A stretch of DNA of 64,000 nucleotides from Ephemerocybe angulata. Its lineage: Eukaryota > Basidiomycota > Agaricomycetes > Agaricales > Psathyrellaceae. The notes beneath the pieces are model-generated. The model saw only the letters and a program-made list of their open reading frames with translations, did not search any database and had not been told where the DNA came from. Shown piece by piece: positions 32,559 to 43,892 of this stretch (positions are counted from its first letter, which is position 1; each line of letters starts with the position of its first letter). The translations under genes and the position numbers were made by a program. The stretch is from NCBI GenBank assembly GCA_013368325.1, contig JAACJK010000063.1, forward strand, positions 434,001 to 498,000. The letters are read 5' to 3'.

Positions 32559-33431
32559 TTAGTAGGTGACGGCGTTAAGCGATGTTGCATCGAGTGCGCG
32601 ATTGATATTGACTGCGTAATTTGTTCTGGGCTGCTGAAACTGAAGCACCTTCCTATGAGCTTCCTCTTCCATCTGAGGGGTTATACTGGACCCAGTGATA
32701 TTAGATCTAGCATGACATTCCCTCATCTTGTGTCCCTGTCGACCACAACGGAAACAGGTAAATTCCCTATTTGCTCCGTTGCCCCTATTCCGGTTATCAA
32801 GCCGGGCCTTCCCAAATAAGGAGTAGACGTCCGTGCCAGGTTCTTTTGGCGGTCCTCCCTTTCTCCGTTCCTCCTCCAATAGGGCGCTCGAGACGTCGGC
32901 AACTGTTAGCTCCCCCTGAGATGCCATAAGCGTGGAGGCCACACTCGAGTAGTTGCTATTGAGATTGAAAATCATAACGTCGGTGATGTCATTGTCTGCG
33001 AGCTTGATGTCAATGCCCTGGAGTTTGGACGCGATGTCGGTGATTCCGGTGATGTAATTCTGCATAGGCTCGTTCGTATTGTGATGATAGCCAAAGAATT
33101 GTTGCTTGAGTGATATGCGGGTGGCTCGCGTGTTCTTTTCGTAAATAGCCTTCAACTTGGCCCATGCGTCTGCGCCGTCTGTTGCATCGCGAATGTACGT
33201 ATATTGGCTGGGGTCGACGGTAAGTCCGATTACGGTAAGGCCGAGATCTGCCTTCTTCTTCCAATCCTTCCACTCCTGCTCTTTACTCTCCTCTGGTTTT
33301 GGTTCTTCTCCAGAGACCACTTCCCACACTCCTTCGTGTCGCATAACAATACTGACGGCGAATTTCCAATCATGGTAATTCCCATCGTTCAACGGGGTCT
33401 TGATGGTGGTGTATAATCTCCGGTCGGACAT
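32559..33431 (-). CDS. gag: Copia-type Gag with zinc knuckle (290 aa)
   Basis: The intact frame begins MSDRRLYTTIKTPLNDGNYHDWK and has the typical copia Gag layout. A start like 'L.G.NY..W' is followed by a helical UBN2/Gag-like domain with LKAIYEKNTRATRISLKQQF. Further motifs are MQNYITGI and TVADVSSALLEEERR, and then a CCHC knuckle CFRCGRQGHKMREC (C226, C229, H234, C239). It should form virus-like particles and bind the element RNA. The stop is followed by about 370 bases without pol homology before the polypurine tract, so no enzyme is encoded. Its intact state in a pol-less element suggests selection for Gag function during mobilisation. Confidence 0.88.
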   Translation of the reverse strand: MSDRRLYTTIKTPLNDGNYHDWKFAVSIVMRHEGVWEVVSGEEPKPEESKEQEWKDWKKKADLGLTVIGLTVDPSQYTYIRDATDGADAWAKLKAIYEKNTRATRISLKQQFFGYHHNTNEPMQNYITGITDIASKLQGIDIKLADNDITDVMIFNLNSNYSSVASTLMASQGELTVADVSSALLEEERRKGGPPKEPGTDVYSLFGKARLDNRNRGNGANREFTCFRCGRQGHKMRECHARSNITGSSITPQMEEEAHRKVLQFQQPRTNYAVNINRALDATSLNAVTY

Positions 33432-33500
33432 AGCGGTGATCGTGAGAAGACGAATAGTGATAGATAAGATAACGAAGTATACGACGGTTGAGAAGTCAGA

Positions 33501-33515
33501 GCGCGGGGCTCATAA
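33501..33515 (-). promoter_or_regulatory. Half-tRNA(iMet) primer-binding site
   Basis: Two bases inside the 5' LTR edge the element strand reads TTATGAGCCCCGCGC. This is complementary to the 5' half of initiator tRNA-Met ending in the anticodon loop (..GGGCUCAUAA). Copia of Drosophila and Ty5 of yeast are known to prime from such a cleaved tRNA half. The match to the conserved GGGCUCAUAA core is seen directly; the pairing of the outer bases with this fungus's tRNA is assumed. Confidence 0.8.
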
Positions 33516-33517
33516 CT

Positions 33518-33736
33518 TTTTGACTTTTACGAGGGGAGAAAACAATTGAACAGTACTATATTTTAGAGCTATCTACAAAGCAGCTTATATACTAGAGAGA
33601 AATGTATCTAGAAAGTTCTAATGACTTGAACTACGAGGATAACTAATGTAACAATGGAGATTACTAACTATTACTAAGCAATAAGTCGGACGCCAGAAGC
33701 GCCGACATTCCAGGGGTTGCGGGAAGATTCTCAACA
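33518..33736 (-). repeat. 5' LTR of the gag-only element
   Basis: Identical to 31960-32178. On the minus strand it begins TGTTGAGAATC next to the right ATCTC target duplication. Confidence 0.92.
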
Positions 33737-36700
33737 ATCTCAAAACACCCACGCTCAAGACACGTATTGAGGCACAGGGCACATGGAAGGCGGACGCAAG
33801 CCGTTGGGGAAAGGACGGACGAAGGACGCCGAAGGCTAGAGATGACCGATCCACGAACGACGAACGAAAAGTGGGGTGTTCGACGAACGAGCGCGGTACG
33901 GGTACAGGAATGTACCAGGACGACTCCCGAAGAGGATGGACCAAAAGGAACGAAGGCACAGCGAAGGACTACCAAAATAAAGAACGAACGACGAACGGTA
34001 GGTCGAACGAAAACCGATAACACGAAAACACTAAACACACGAACGATCGCGAAAGATCAAAGGGACGAGATAGGATCGAGGACACAACACACAATGGACC
34101 CAACGAAAACTGATGAAAACTGAACGAACGAACGAAAAGCAAAGGCGCGATCGTCCCATCGTACCCCTAGCCTAACAGACGACCACCGAACGAGAGCTTT
34201 CACACACAGCATGGATCGAGCAGCAAACGTCCCATAACGCCCACGCCCAAGACACACACTGAGAGGGAGAGCGCAAGACGGGCGGATGCAGGTGAGTGGG
34301 TCCAGCAGAGCGTAGGAAGGGATGAAGAGTGGGAGAGAGTGGGAAGAGACAAACGAGGCGAGCGAGACAGACCAGGGTGGTTATCGTAGACGAATCGGCC
34401 GATCCGACGAAGTCGCATCCCCGAACGACTGAGCATCGAATACAAGAAGGACGAAGATAAGGGGAAGGAACGAACGTACAAAAAAAGAACCCATACAAAA
34501 GAACCCAAACCAATGATTCAGAACTCGAGAAGTCCCAAAACCCAAAACGTCTTAACAGACACACCTTATCCGCACTGCGCAGTCATCTACGTCCACACAA
34601 CTTCCAAGCACATAAGTCTCAGCAACGTGATTCAATACCCCAATATGATTATCGACAGGGTGATCGTGATGAGCCGCCCGAGAGGCGAGCGTGGTGTGTG
34701 CGTGTGTGATCCTTGGACAGTCTGGTTTCGCCGTAGCCTACACTTGGTGGCTATAATGAAAGGTTGTCAGCGTCGCATTTTGGAGGATAGGAGGGGAGGA
34801 GAGAAGAACGGGGAGGAGGAGGGTTATGGAAGGTCGATGGGGAAGTCGATTAGAGTGCTTTGCGGCGTTGCGATGCGATGTCGAGGCGATGGTGCCGCCG
34901 ACGGGGTGTCGGAGTAGTAGGAGCGGAAGTCGTCTTCGTGTGTGAACGTGTTGGATGACCAGCGGAGTTGGGAGTTGTGCTTGGGGGCGATGGGCGGTAC
35001 GGATGGGAGATGCGCTGGCTGTCGGGTTGTCATTGGAGATGTCGGTCGGGCAGTGCTCGAGGACGAACGATAGGTCGTCGTTCCCGAGGAGGCCGAAGCG
35101 GCGCATCCGACGTCGAGCGTGCCAAGTTGGAGCACAGCCTATCAACAGTTGGCTTGAGGTCGGTTTCGAAGAGCAGAGGTCGAGAGTGATGATGGACGTG
35201 CGAAGGTAGTAGTGGGAAGAGTAGAAGGAGGGGGGGACAACGAAAACGAAAAAGCGAGGGTACTCACTGACACGAACCATGCGGCGGCGGGGATGGAGGC
35301 GTATCTGTAGAACAAGCGACGGGGGAAGATCAGTAGAGCGTCGAAACAACATGAAGGTGGGACGCCGGTTCGGAAGATCGTCAATATATCATGACGCCGA
35401 TAGCGAAGGGGGCATGCTGGGACCTGCGCACGGAGGTAAATTTGCTTACCACACGCGATTGCTGACCCTATAGCAGGTCTGCCCAGTCTCGAGCACCTCA
35501 ATGATCGCACACGATGGGCGCTGTGCTCCCTAGGTGCACCGCGGACTCGCAGGCACCTCCAGCGGTCAATGAAGGCACCTCTTCCATGCCGGGAGGAGAA
35601 GGAGGAGGATGTCATCGTCGCTCGTCATAGTGGTTTGTTGGAAAAGAGCCTAGAAATAGATGGCGACGACGATGGTTGAGAGGAAGGATGCGTGGGAATG
35701 CATTGCCCTGTTCGATGCATCATTTGAGTGTGGGGTTAGGGACCGTCGGGCCGAAGGCGCAAGGGCCTGGCAAAGTGGCGGGTTCATGCAGGCGATCGTT
35801 CGAAGGGATTTATGGTAGTGTACATTAGTACCCCCTCCTCGGTGGCTCGAGTCCGCTGCGCCGCTCAGTAAATGAATCAATGAACCACGTTGGATCCACG
35901 CGACTACACAAACTTCCGAGATATCGTTGAGATATCGTTGCATATTCGGAGACATTTCATAGTGAGGGAACTTCAAATTGAACGAAAACTTCTGCAGTAC
36001 TCGATGAATCCACTCCTATTGTAAAAGAAAAGGGCTTCCTCTCCCCCCACCCACGCGGGCACCCACCCATGCAACAATTGTTTCTTCTTCGACTCGGCCC
36101 ACAATAACACTTCGATACATTCATTCCAGTGCCAAGCTTACAGAGCATTGTGGAGGTTGGTTAAACGCAACCCTTCCACCCGTTCTATCGCTATCACAGC
36201 TGAACACCCGCCGTCGTGGTCTCCAGCGGGCGGGTGGCTCCACGGATTCACGAGGCCAATCAGAGGTCTAGGTGAAATGCAGATTTCCAGCTTCCACGAA
36301 TACTATAGTATTGTGGCGTCGATTGCACTTATTTTTATCCTTCACCACCTAACGTTGTGAGTGGCAGTACCACCTAAGTCGGATAGGCTGGAAGTGCAAA
36401 GACCTATCTCAGCACTATGGGTATGTATAAATATTTCAAAGCTTAATGTCGCAGCCTAGGATAACATACAGCATATTTCGCATCTAAGAAAACCTACACT
36501 AACTCTCATTCAAACCGTCTCTGGTGTGGTTGTCCTATGGAGAACGGATGCTAGCTATCCGTCATGAAGTAGGGCAACGAGAGGAGGTACGAAAAGTTTA
36601 AAGCGACGAACGAAGTAGGGACGATACTGTGAACGACGACAGAAACGTCCTTATCACCACGCGCTACCGAACACCGAACAAGAGACGTGCGGCCCAAATA

Positions 36701-38800
36701 TGTCAGCCATGCATAATAGGGAGGCGGAATTGCACCCATCGCCGACTCGCGTCTAGAGCGACCGACAAAACATGCAAACCCATCCCTAAAGCACGACTGG
36801 CAGAGTATCGAGCACTGCGTCGTCGCTTCCGGTCTAGAGCTTGAATGCCTTGGTGCGCTCGTGCCAATAAGAAAAAACAAGAACATAGGATGAATAAAAG
36901 GAGACCGAATGAACGAATCACTGATTGAAGCTCAGAACGACATCGTACAAACAATACCTCCCAGGCGACTCAGAGATATTACACCCCAACCGCACCAGCA
37001 CCAACCCCATGTAGAGGTAGGAGGGCCACATAGTAGTCATGGATGATCACTTGGACAGAACGCCTGGGAGGGGCCGTCCGACGTCGAGTCACAGTAAGCG
37101 ATGAATGGGTGCGAGAATGGGACCTGGAACGCACGCAATAGTAAGAGACGAACGAATAATGGAGAACCTAAAGAGGGCAGAGCGGAGCGTACAATGAAGA
37201 AGTGGGAGATGGTATCATGGCATGGTGGACGGTTTGAGGTCGAACAAAAAACCAACGGACGGGGAGAGAGCGAGGGAGCAAAGGTGCGATCAAACAAACC
37301 ACCGCAACGGAACACCACCTGTCATACCCCCAGCTACATCGTTTCTCCAACCATACGCGTGCGACGAGCAGCAGACGTTCCCAAACGCCCACACCCAGCA
37401 CATACGTTAAGGTAAGCGGTTGCATGGCAGGGGGACGTGTCAGAGTTGACTTGTTGTGGTAAGGATAAGAGCAGAGGGAAGGATGGCAGATGAAGGGGAG
37501 AAGGAGAGTGAGCGAAGGAAGGCGATAAAGTATCGTAGATGGCACGGCATATTCCGAGGGGCCCCACGACCACAAATATCCGCCCGAACATAGGAAGGCC
37601 GGACGAAATCTACCGAACGACATCGAAAGAAGCGGCGAAGCCAAAGAAGAGAAGCAACGAAGGCGAAGTCTCACGAAACAGAAGAAAAACACGACCCCAA
37701 AGGCGAGAAGTAAAACCTACCACCAAAACACCCAAATATTCAAGTCATTGAGTCCACGTGGTAGCAGCAGTATGAACACCAATATCGGGAGGGTAATGAG
37801 CCGTCCGAGAAAGGAGCGGTGTGGTTTCATTGTAACATACTATCGTTATCACTGTGGGGAGGGGTGTTAGTATGGTGGTATCGCGTTATGGTCTCGAGGA
37901 GAATACCCACAGGTTGGTTCGAGCGCAACATGACCAGGACCCCATCACCCCGTCACTTCGTCTAACACCTCTGGGTTAAGTACCACTTCACTCGCCTGAT
38001 GTGGCGTTAAAACATACGCAGCCTCGTTATAGGCGCACATACATGTACCTCATTCAAATGTATCAAGTTTCAGTGCCCGTGTACAACTGACCTTGCTGGC
38101 CAGATCGTGGGGTCCTTCCCGGAATATAATCTAGAGTCCATCTATAAAACGCCCCGATCCTGTCTATCACGCCGCTGATTAGCTGGCACTTCAACCATCG
38201 TTCTGTCGTCAAAATAAGTGCCCATAAGTGTTGTGCGCATTACAGTAAATATGAGCGCTCTGTTTGTCATGAGTCGCACGCGCGCTTATAAGAAATACTT
38301 ACAGGCAAGGAAGCATACTCCCAATCGCAGTGTTACTTCGGAATGGTGGCGAGTGCTACGCATGCGAAGGCGGCGGTTGATGATCATACTTAGTGAAGGA
38401 GAAATGAATCAAACGCGGTCTGAGTCCCACCCCTCGCGCAGACCACGCGGCGTAGCCAAGGTCTCGGCGTTTTCTGGCTGTACCCAGACCTGTAGTAGGA
38501 ATGGGACAAGTCGGAAGGACCGGCCAGTATATTGTACTCACTGGCCGTGCTCAGGACGAGGCTATCAGAAACGGGCCGACTATTCTACGGTGGTGAGGAG
38601 TCGTACGAGTATCTACAGTGAGTAAGTGTGTCTAGGAATGACAAGAAATGCCACACCTCACCCGAGTGGACAGACCGAGGGGAGAGAAACGAACGAGACA
38701 AGTATATATATGAGAGCATTCAAAGAACGATCGAAACGTAACAGAGGATCATAGGAAGCTTTGAGCTTGGAGAAAAGGCGTACATACTATCTACATCAAC
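33737..38800. repeat. Duplicated region B (right part), purine-rich, no intact gene
   Basis: Rich in GAACGAACG-type purine sequence (the complement of the TTCGTTCG sequence at the window start). A diverged block containing GAGC(A/G)GCA(G/A)ACGTCCCA... and a nearby ACACACTG/ACATGCTG recurs at 26650, 34211, 37360, 40455, 40660 and 40890. Bases 35470-35730 match 27838-28110. A plus-strand frame at 38251 preceded by a TATAAAA at about 38144 could be a tiny gene, but I see no domain in it. Confidence 0.4.
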
Positions 38801-41800
38801 AGCCCGGATGACAGATGTGTTGCAGATACGATGTGGATGACTATGATGGATGGGTAGAGGTGTGTGGGCACCGGGATGTGGAGGAGGTTGTGGAGGAGGA
38901 GGCCCCGAGTGGTTCAAGAGTGGTTGGCCGGCGGGCGGGTATGTCGTTCCTGAAAGGTCGTCTGGTAAGTTTCAACTTTCTGTTGTGGTGTGGGCTATCC
39001 TGTCGCGTATAGATGTTAGTTATGGATCATGGAGTAGAGAGAATGAAAGGAGGTAAGAGGGGGTAGGAGAAGCGAAAGAAAGAGGTAACACGGGTGCGAA
39101 TCGAATCGAGATGATAAGATAAAAAGAAGAAATATCGAAAGTAAAAAGCCACGAGGAATGTAAGAAATGTCGACGCCGCCAAACATACTGAGCAAACCGA
39201 AGAGGAGACAAACACTCAAATCCTGCAATCCGGTACTCGGTCTTCTCTCCACAGCGCGCATCACCAATCCGTGTTCAAGGCGAACGATGAAAACACGCGG
39301 AAGAGGGGCCCGACAGCACGGATAGACAAAGGATTGAGCAAGCCATCAATGATCATCGCTACGGTCTATTGCAATAGGACATGGGATGTCCATTCCATTT
39401 AGTATAACTAAAATAGCAGCAGCGATCCTCCAAGTCCCCGTCACCTTAGCTTCTCATCCATCCCCTCCCTTCGCAACAATCAGCACCCGAGGACACCATG
39501 CTGAAGCCATGTGCAATGGAAATCGTATCCCAAGCACAAGGTTCAAATTGAGCCTGCTTGGCTATATCCGCTTCATTGCAGATTAGCCAGAGTCGGTACC
39601 CACGTCACCATCGAGGAAGGAGGAAGAAGGGGAATAAAGGGAGGGAAGGGGAGACATGAGGCGACCGCGACAACACGACCCCCAAACGACCTGAACGCAC
39701 CAACTAAGTCCAGTGTCATGATCACAAATCGCCTATCGCACGAGCGCACTGACGCTCACCATCCAAGCCCTCCCACTTCGAAGCGATCGCTAGACGTGAG
39801 CACATGGCTTCTAATCCTCGAAACAGGGACTATATCCGGCATATTCAAATGCCTGTCTATGTCCTGTTCCAGGAGCAGGACTCACTGTGCCCACGACGCC
39901 ATGCTAACCAAATGATAAGGACACGTAGAAAAACACGTAGGAAAGGGGAGGAGAGGGGGAAGGGAGACCCGAGGTGACCGAACGAGCGCGCCGCCGCCCA
40001 AAGAACGAACCATCGACCAGACGAGCGAATGAGCAAATACCTGACTGAACACCCCGAGCCTCAAAATAAGATCGGAGCAACAACACCGCACCAGACTCTC
40101 CAACGGGCCACACCAACAGCAGCCTCGCGCATCGCATCGCATCACAGAGGAAGAGGATGGGAGGGAGGCCGCATATTCGTGTGTGAACAAGGGTAGAAGA
40201 GTCAAGGGGGGATCACCGATCCAATCGCCGAGTCGTAGAGGACGTAGACATATAAAAACGGCCGATACGAATGCTAGAGTGAGACTCATAGCATATCGCG
40301 AAGGCCCTACATCCAAACAGAATCAAGAAAGGAACGAGGAAGGATAGAGATGAAGCACCGCAGTCCAGAGGAAGGGATCGTGCGAGACGAGAATACCCAT
40401 CGACCAAACAACGACCACCCACGACTGGAACTCACTGACGCAACAGCACGGAATAAGCAGCAGACGTTCCGAGACGTTAGCGCTTACGACACATGTTGGC
40501 TGGCATCGCGTGTCCGGGTGGGCGGACGTATCTGGAGAAAGGCATAAATCGGATGAGGAAGGATACAGATGAAGTAGCGAGATCCGGATAGACGTCCTAC
40601 GAAGGGACGTGCGCTACTATCACACCCATCGACCGAAACGACCCCTGACGAGGAACAGGTGGCAGCACGGTAAGCACCAGACCTCCCAAGACGTTTACAC
40701 ACAAGACACATGCTGGTTATCATCGCTCGCGTCCAGCGGTCGTATCTGGGAGGGATCTACAGGAATCAGATGAAGAGGGAAGGGAAAGAAGAACGACGGC
40801 TGGGAGGACGATTGCATGGCACGCGGCAGAGGCCAGAACACCCAGCGACCAAAACGACCGCCACAAGGGCTCAAACATCATGGACAACATCGACTGAGCG
40901 GCAGACATCCCAAGACATCTACGCTCAGGACACATGCTGATTTCCATCGCTGGCGTCTGGGCGGTCGTATTTGGGTGTGCTCGACAAGCATGCTACATAA
41001 GATGGAGAGCTGGAAGGGAAGGAAGAACAAACAGCGAGGGAAGACGATTGTCATGGCATGCAGCAGATGCTGCCAAAGCATGTCCCACGACTTCGAGTGC
41101 CCGAACAACCGAATGGCCGAACGACCGAACACAGCTTGTGAACGTGGTGCGCAATGTGCTGTATACTGGTTAAATTGCACCCTCAATCGACCGGTGTTAA
41201 TTATCGCCTCCTATGATATCAGACGCAAGGGTAAACACTGGCAAATCTCTTAAACCTCAAGCCCATACCCAAGTACGCTCCCAAATATCAATAAATCGCA
41301 TCTCCCCAAACCCCAACATCTACGTACCAAAACCTAACTCTCATCATCACCCTCTCACCGATTGCCCCTCCCCCTCAAAGCCCCATCCCTCCCATCCCCT
41401 ACGAGCACCCTCTCCCCAAGCACCTCCACCAACCTCCACATCAAAACACCCTGCCTGCGCACCTCCTCCGCCAACTCCGCGATCTGCCGACCCAGCTCCG
41501 TCTGGTTCTGCGCGAGCTTTAAATTACTTGTGGGTAGTAGACCACCGCTTCGTGTGGCATATTCCTTGGCCATTTATTTATTTATTCATTTATTCACATT
41601 TACCTCTCTGTGGCCACTGGGCGCTTATTTATTGCAAATCAACCTCCGGAATCAAGCTAATCAAGTGTGTACTTAGTAACATATCCTTATAACAATTTCT
41701 GTGATCTTTCCCGTAGTAATAAGATAACAGCGACGCCTCAGAAACCACTGTGAAAGGTTGACCGTGACGGCGTTGGGTGCCGGTGACCGCTGACAAAGTG

Positions 41801-42396
41801 CCCCTGATTTGATGATCGCTCATTGCCGACGCGGGCGCTTATCTCCGATCGTTCTCCAACCAACCTTAGACATATCCATCGTGCTATGGCCACCATGTAG
41901 CCAACAGATATGGATCCAGCTGTGAAATCAGCGCTGGGCAGACCTACATGTGGCGCTTTGTGCGATCGGAGAGCCCAACCCGGCAAAAGAAGTCGCACGG
42001 TTTACATTCTCCTGCTCTGGAAGTCAATTCTCCCCCCACAAACTGGCTGCTACTGAGCTCGCACTCAACTCGGGACTCTAAGCGCCCATACGACAAGGGT
42101 GCGATGCAGGCAAAAGAGGAGAGCCAAACACGATGATCTGTTTGTGTCCAGGGTGGAGACACCAAAGCTCGTGCACGTAGTACGGCGCGGAGCAAAGTCG
42201 AGGGTCGGCAGTTAAGGATAGTATAGATGTTATATATGAGGTTGAATAATGTACACATAGCAAACCTATGGGCACGTAAACCTTGGCTCCCTCCTGAACG
42301 ATGACCGACACGTACCGGAAGCAGTCCCCTCTCTCATTTTCTCCTTGAGCCTCACCTCGTCCTCGTCAGCAGGCATCTATACGCCCCTGACGAGCT
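38801..42396. repeat. Duplicated region C, no intact gene
   Basis: Bases 39000-39660 align with 31025-31630 over most of their length, and 41265-41480 with 30685-30850. Three further copies of the GCAGACGTCCCA-type block lie at 40455-40990. A minus-strand frame at 41355-41573 encodes a coiled-coil-like stretch (QTELGRQIAELAEEVRRQG) but has no start or context that I could confirm. Confidence 0.4.
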
Positions 42397-42730
42397 TCAC
42401 CACCACCCAGCAATCTTCGCACCTAACCCGAGCTTAATGAGCTCTAGAAAGATGAGCATCACGATGTGCCCCCAAATCCCAAATGCCTGCCGTGCACGTA
42501 GAGATGCTTGTGACAATGAAGTGCCGCAGGACGCGAAGCTGCCGTTCTGCAGACACAATTGATCATTTGGTGGTCGGTCGACCCAACAGGAAGAAGCGCA
42601 GCCATGCCTGAAACATGGCCACGCTGGCGGGGTATAATATATAAGCACGTAAACCTCCCACCGGGCGCACGAACGAAAGCCGACGACCGGCACAACACTG
42701 GTCGATGTGCTGGCAGCCCCTTCGATCATG

Positions 42731-43759
42731 TCAAGAATGGCAACTAGATTCAAGGAGACTCGGACGCGACTTGATCGAAGAACGAGGGAACGTCGCGAGG
42801 GCACACAGGGTGGCGTAGATGGGACGTCTCCAGGTGCGCCAAGCTAGCATTTTCATTATCAAAACTACATAGCCAGCATAAGGGTGGTTAGTCGCACTCA
42901 CCTTGTCAATCCACTCTCCAAGTTCTCTGGGAGCACCGAGGTTCAGCAAATATTGAGCCGCCTTCTCATACGTCCCCTGTCTCAGATGTGATAGCACAGT
43001 CGCGAAATCGAGCTTCGACTGGACAGAGTCCCTTTCTGCGGACACTGGCTTCTTCTTGGGTAAAGCGCCGGTGGGGACAGTGCTCCCAGACCAGTTTCCG
43101 CCTCCATTTCCAGCAGTGGAAGCAGCAGCGGTAGCCGCATCGAGTGCAGCGTCTGCTTTAAAGACGTATGTCATGAGATGTGAATAATTGCGCTGTTCGA
43201 TAAGGAGCTGTGCATGGTGTCTATCGGATGAAGGACACCCTGCGTGGAGGAAGTCACACACCTCGAGCACGGATAAGCACATCTCCAGTACGTGGGCACC
43301 CGTGGCGCAGAATTCTCGAGACTTGGTGTAGTGCTTCAGCACAATGGCGTAGTCCCCAACCTGTTGAAAGAAATCCCCCAAATCCCGATGCGCCATGGCC
43401 CCGGCCCATGTTACCCAACATCATCGCCGGTGTCAGAATCTACATCCTGCCAAAGAAAAAAAAGGGTCATTCCGCACTCTGGTGCCCTCCTTAATCGTGT
43501 TGTTGGTGTAGGTTTTCAGCTCCACCTCCAATTTCGTCCTGTCGGTTGTGTTCCTCGCGAGCGTGTCGTCCGCCCACCTCGTGTCGAGACCCCCAATCTC
43601 CATGGGATCAGGCAGCGAGGAGCTTGAGGAGTTGTTGAGGAGGTTCGATGCCTGCTCATAAGCGTTCATGAGATTCTGGAATAGCGACGGATCGCGCAAT
43701 TTGTGAATGTGTTGCAGGCAGAGCTGGTAAGCTTCGGGCACTATGGACGGGGATGTCAC
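42731..43759 (-). pseudogene. COP9 signalosome subunit 1 (CSN1/GPS1-like), broken
   Basis: Minus-strand pieces match CSN1. One is RTKLEVELKTYTNNTIKEGTR; another is MAHRDLGDFFQQVGDYAIVL with KHYTKSREFC. Across a 54-base intron come CLSVLE|LLIEQRNYSHLMTYVFKADAAL and SKLDFATVLSHLRQGTYEKA, then a PCI start with APGDVP and YATLCALATFPRSSIKSR. CSN1 normally organises the signalosome that removes NEDD8 from cullins. There is no AG acceptor before MAHRDLG. APGDVP and YATLCAL are in different frames, indicating a one-base loss. After SSIKSR the frame soon stops, so the rest of the PCI domain is missing. I therefore call a pseudogene; a functional copy should lie elsewhere. Confidence 0.75.
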
Positions 43760-43892
43760 GACGATACGGAGAGCGACATCGCTGCGTCGTCTGTGGGATC
43801 GCTGTCCTGCTCAGCTTGGAGAAAGCATTCGCATTAAATGACGTACCGCTCTCACTATGCTCGAGCAGCAACACCTTCACGACTCCCTTCAC

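Larger units (their letters stand above)
31960..33736 (-). mobile_element. Gag-only (non-autonomous) copia-type LTR element
   Basis: Two identical 219-base LTRs (31960-32178 and 33518-33736) flank an interior of 1,339 bases. The five-base target duplication ATCTC is present at 31955-31959 and 33737-33741. Read on the minus strand, each LTR begins TGTTGAGAATC. The interior has a primer-binding site, one Gag gene and a polypurine tract, but no protease, integrase, reverse transcriptase or RNase H. This matches the published plant concept of TR-GAG elements, which move with enzymes supplied by a full copia relative. Identical LTRs mean it moved recently, so an active helper should exist elsewhere in the genome (inference). 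Confidence 0.92.
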
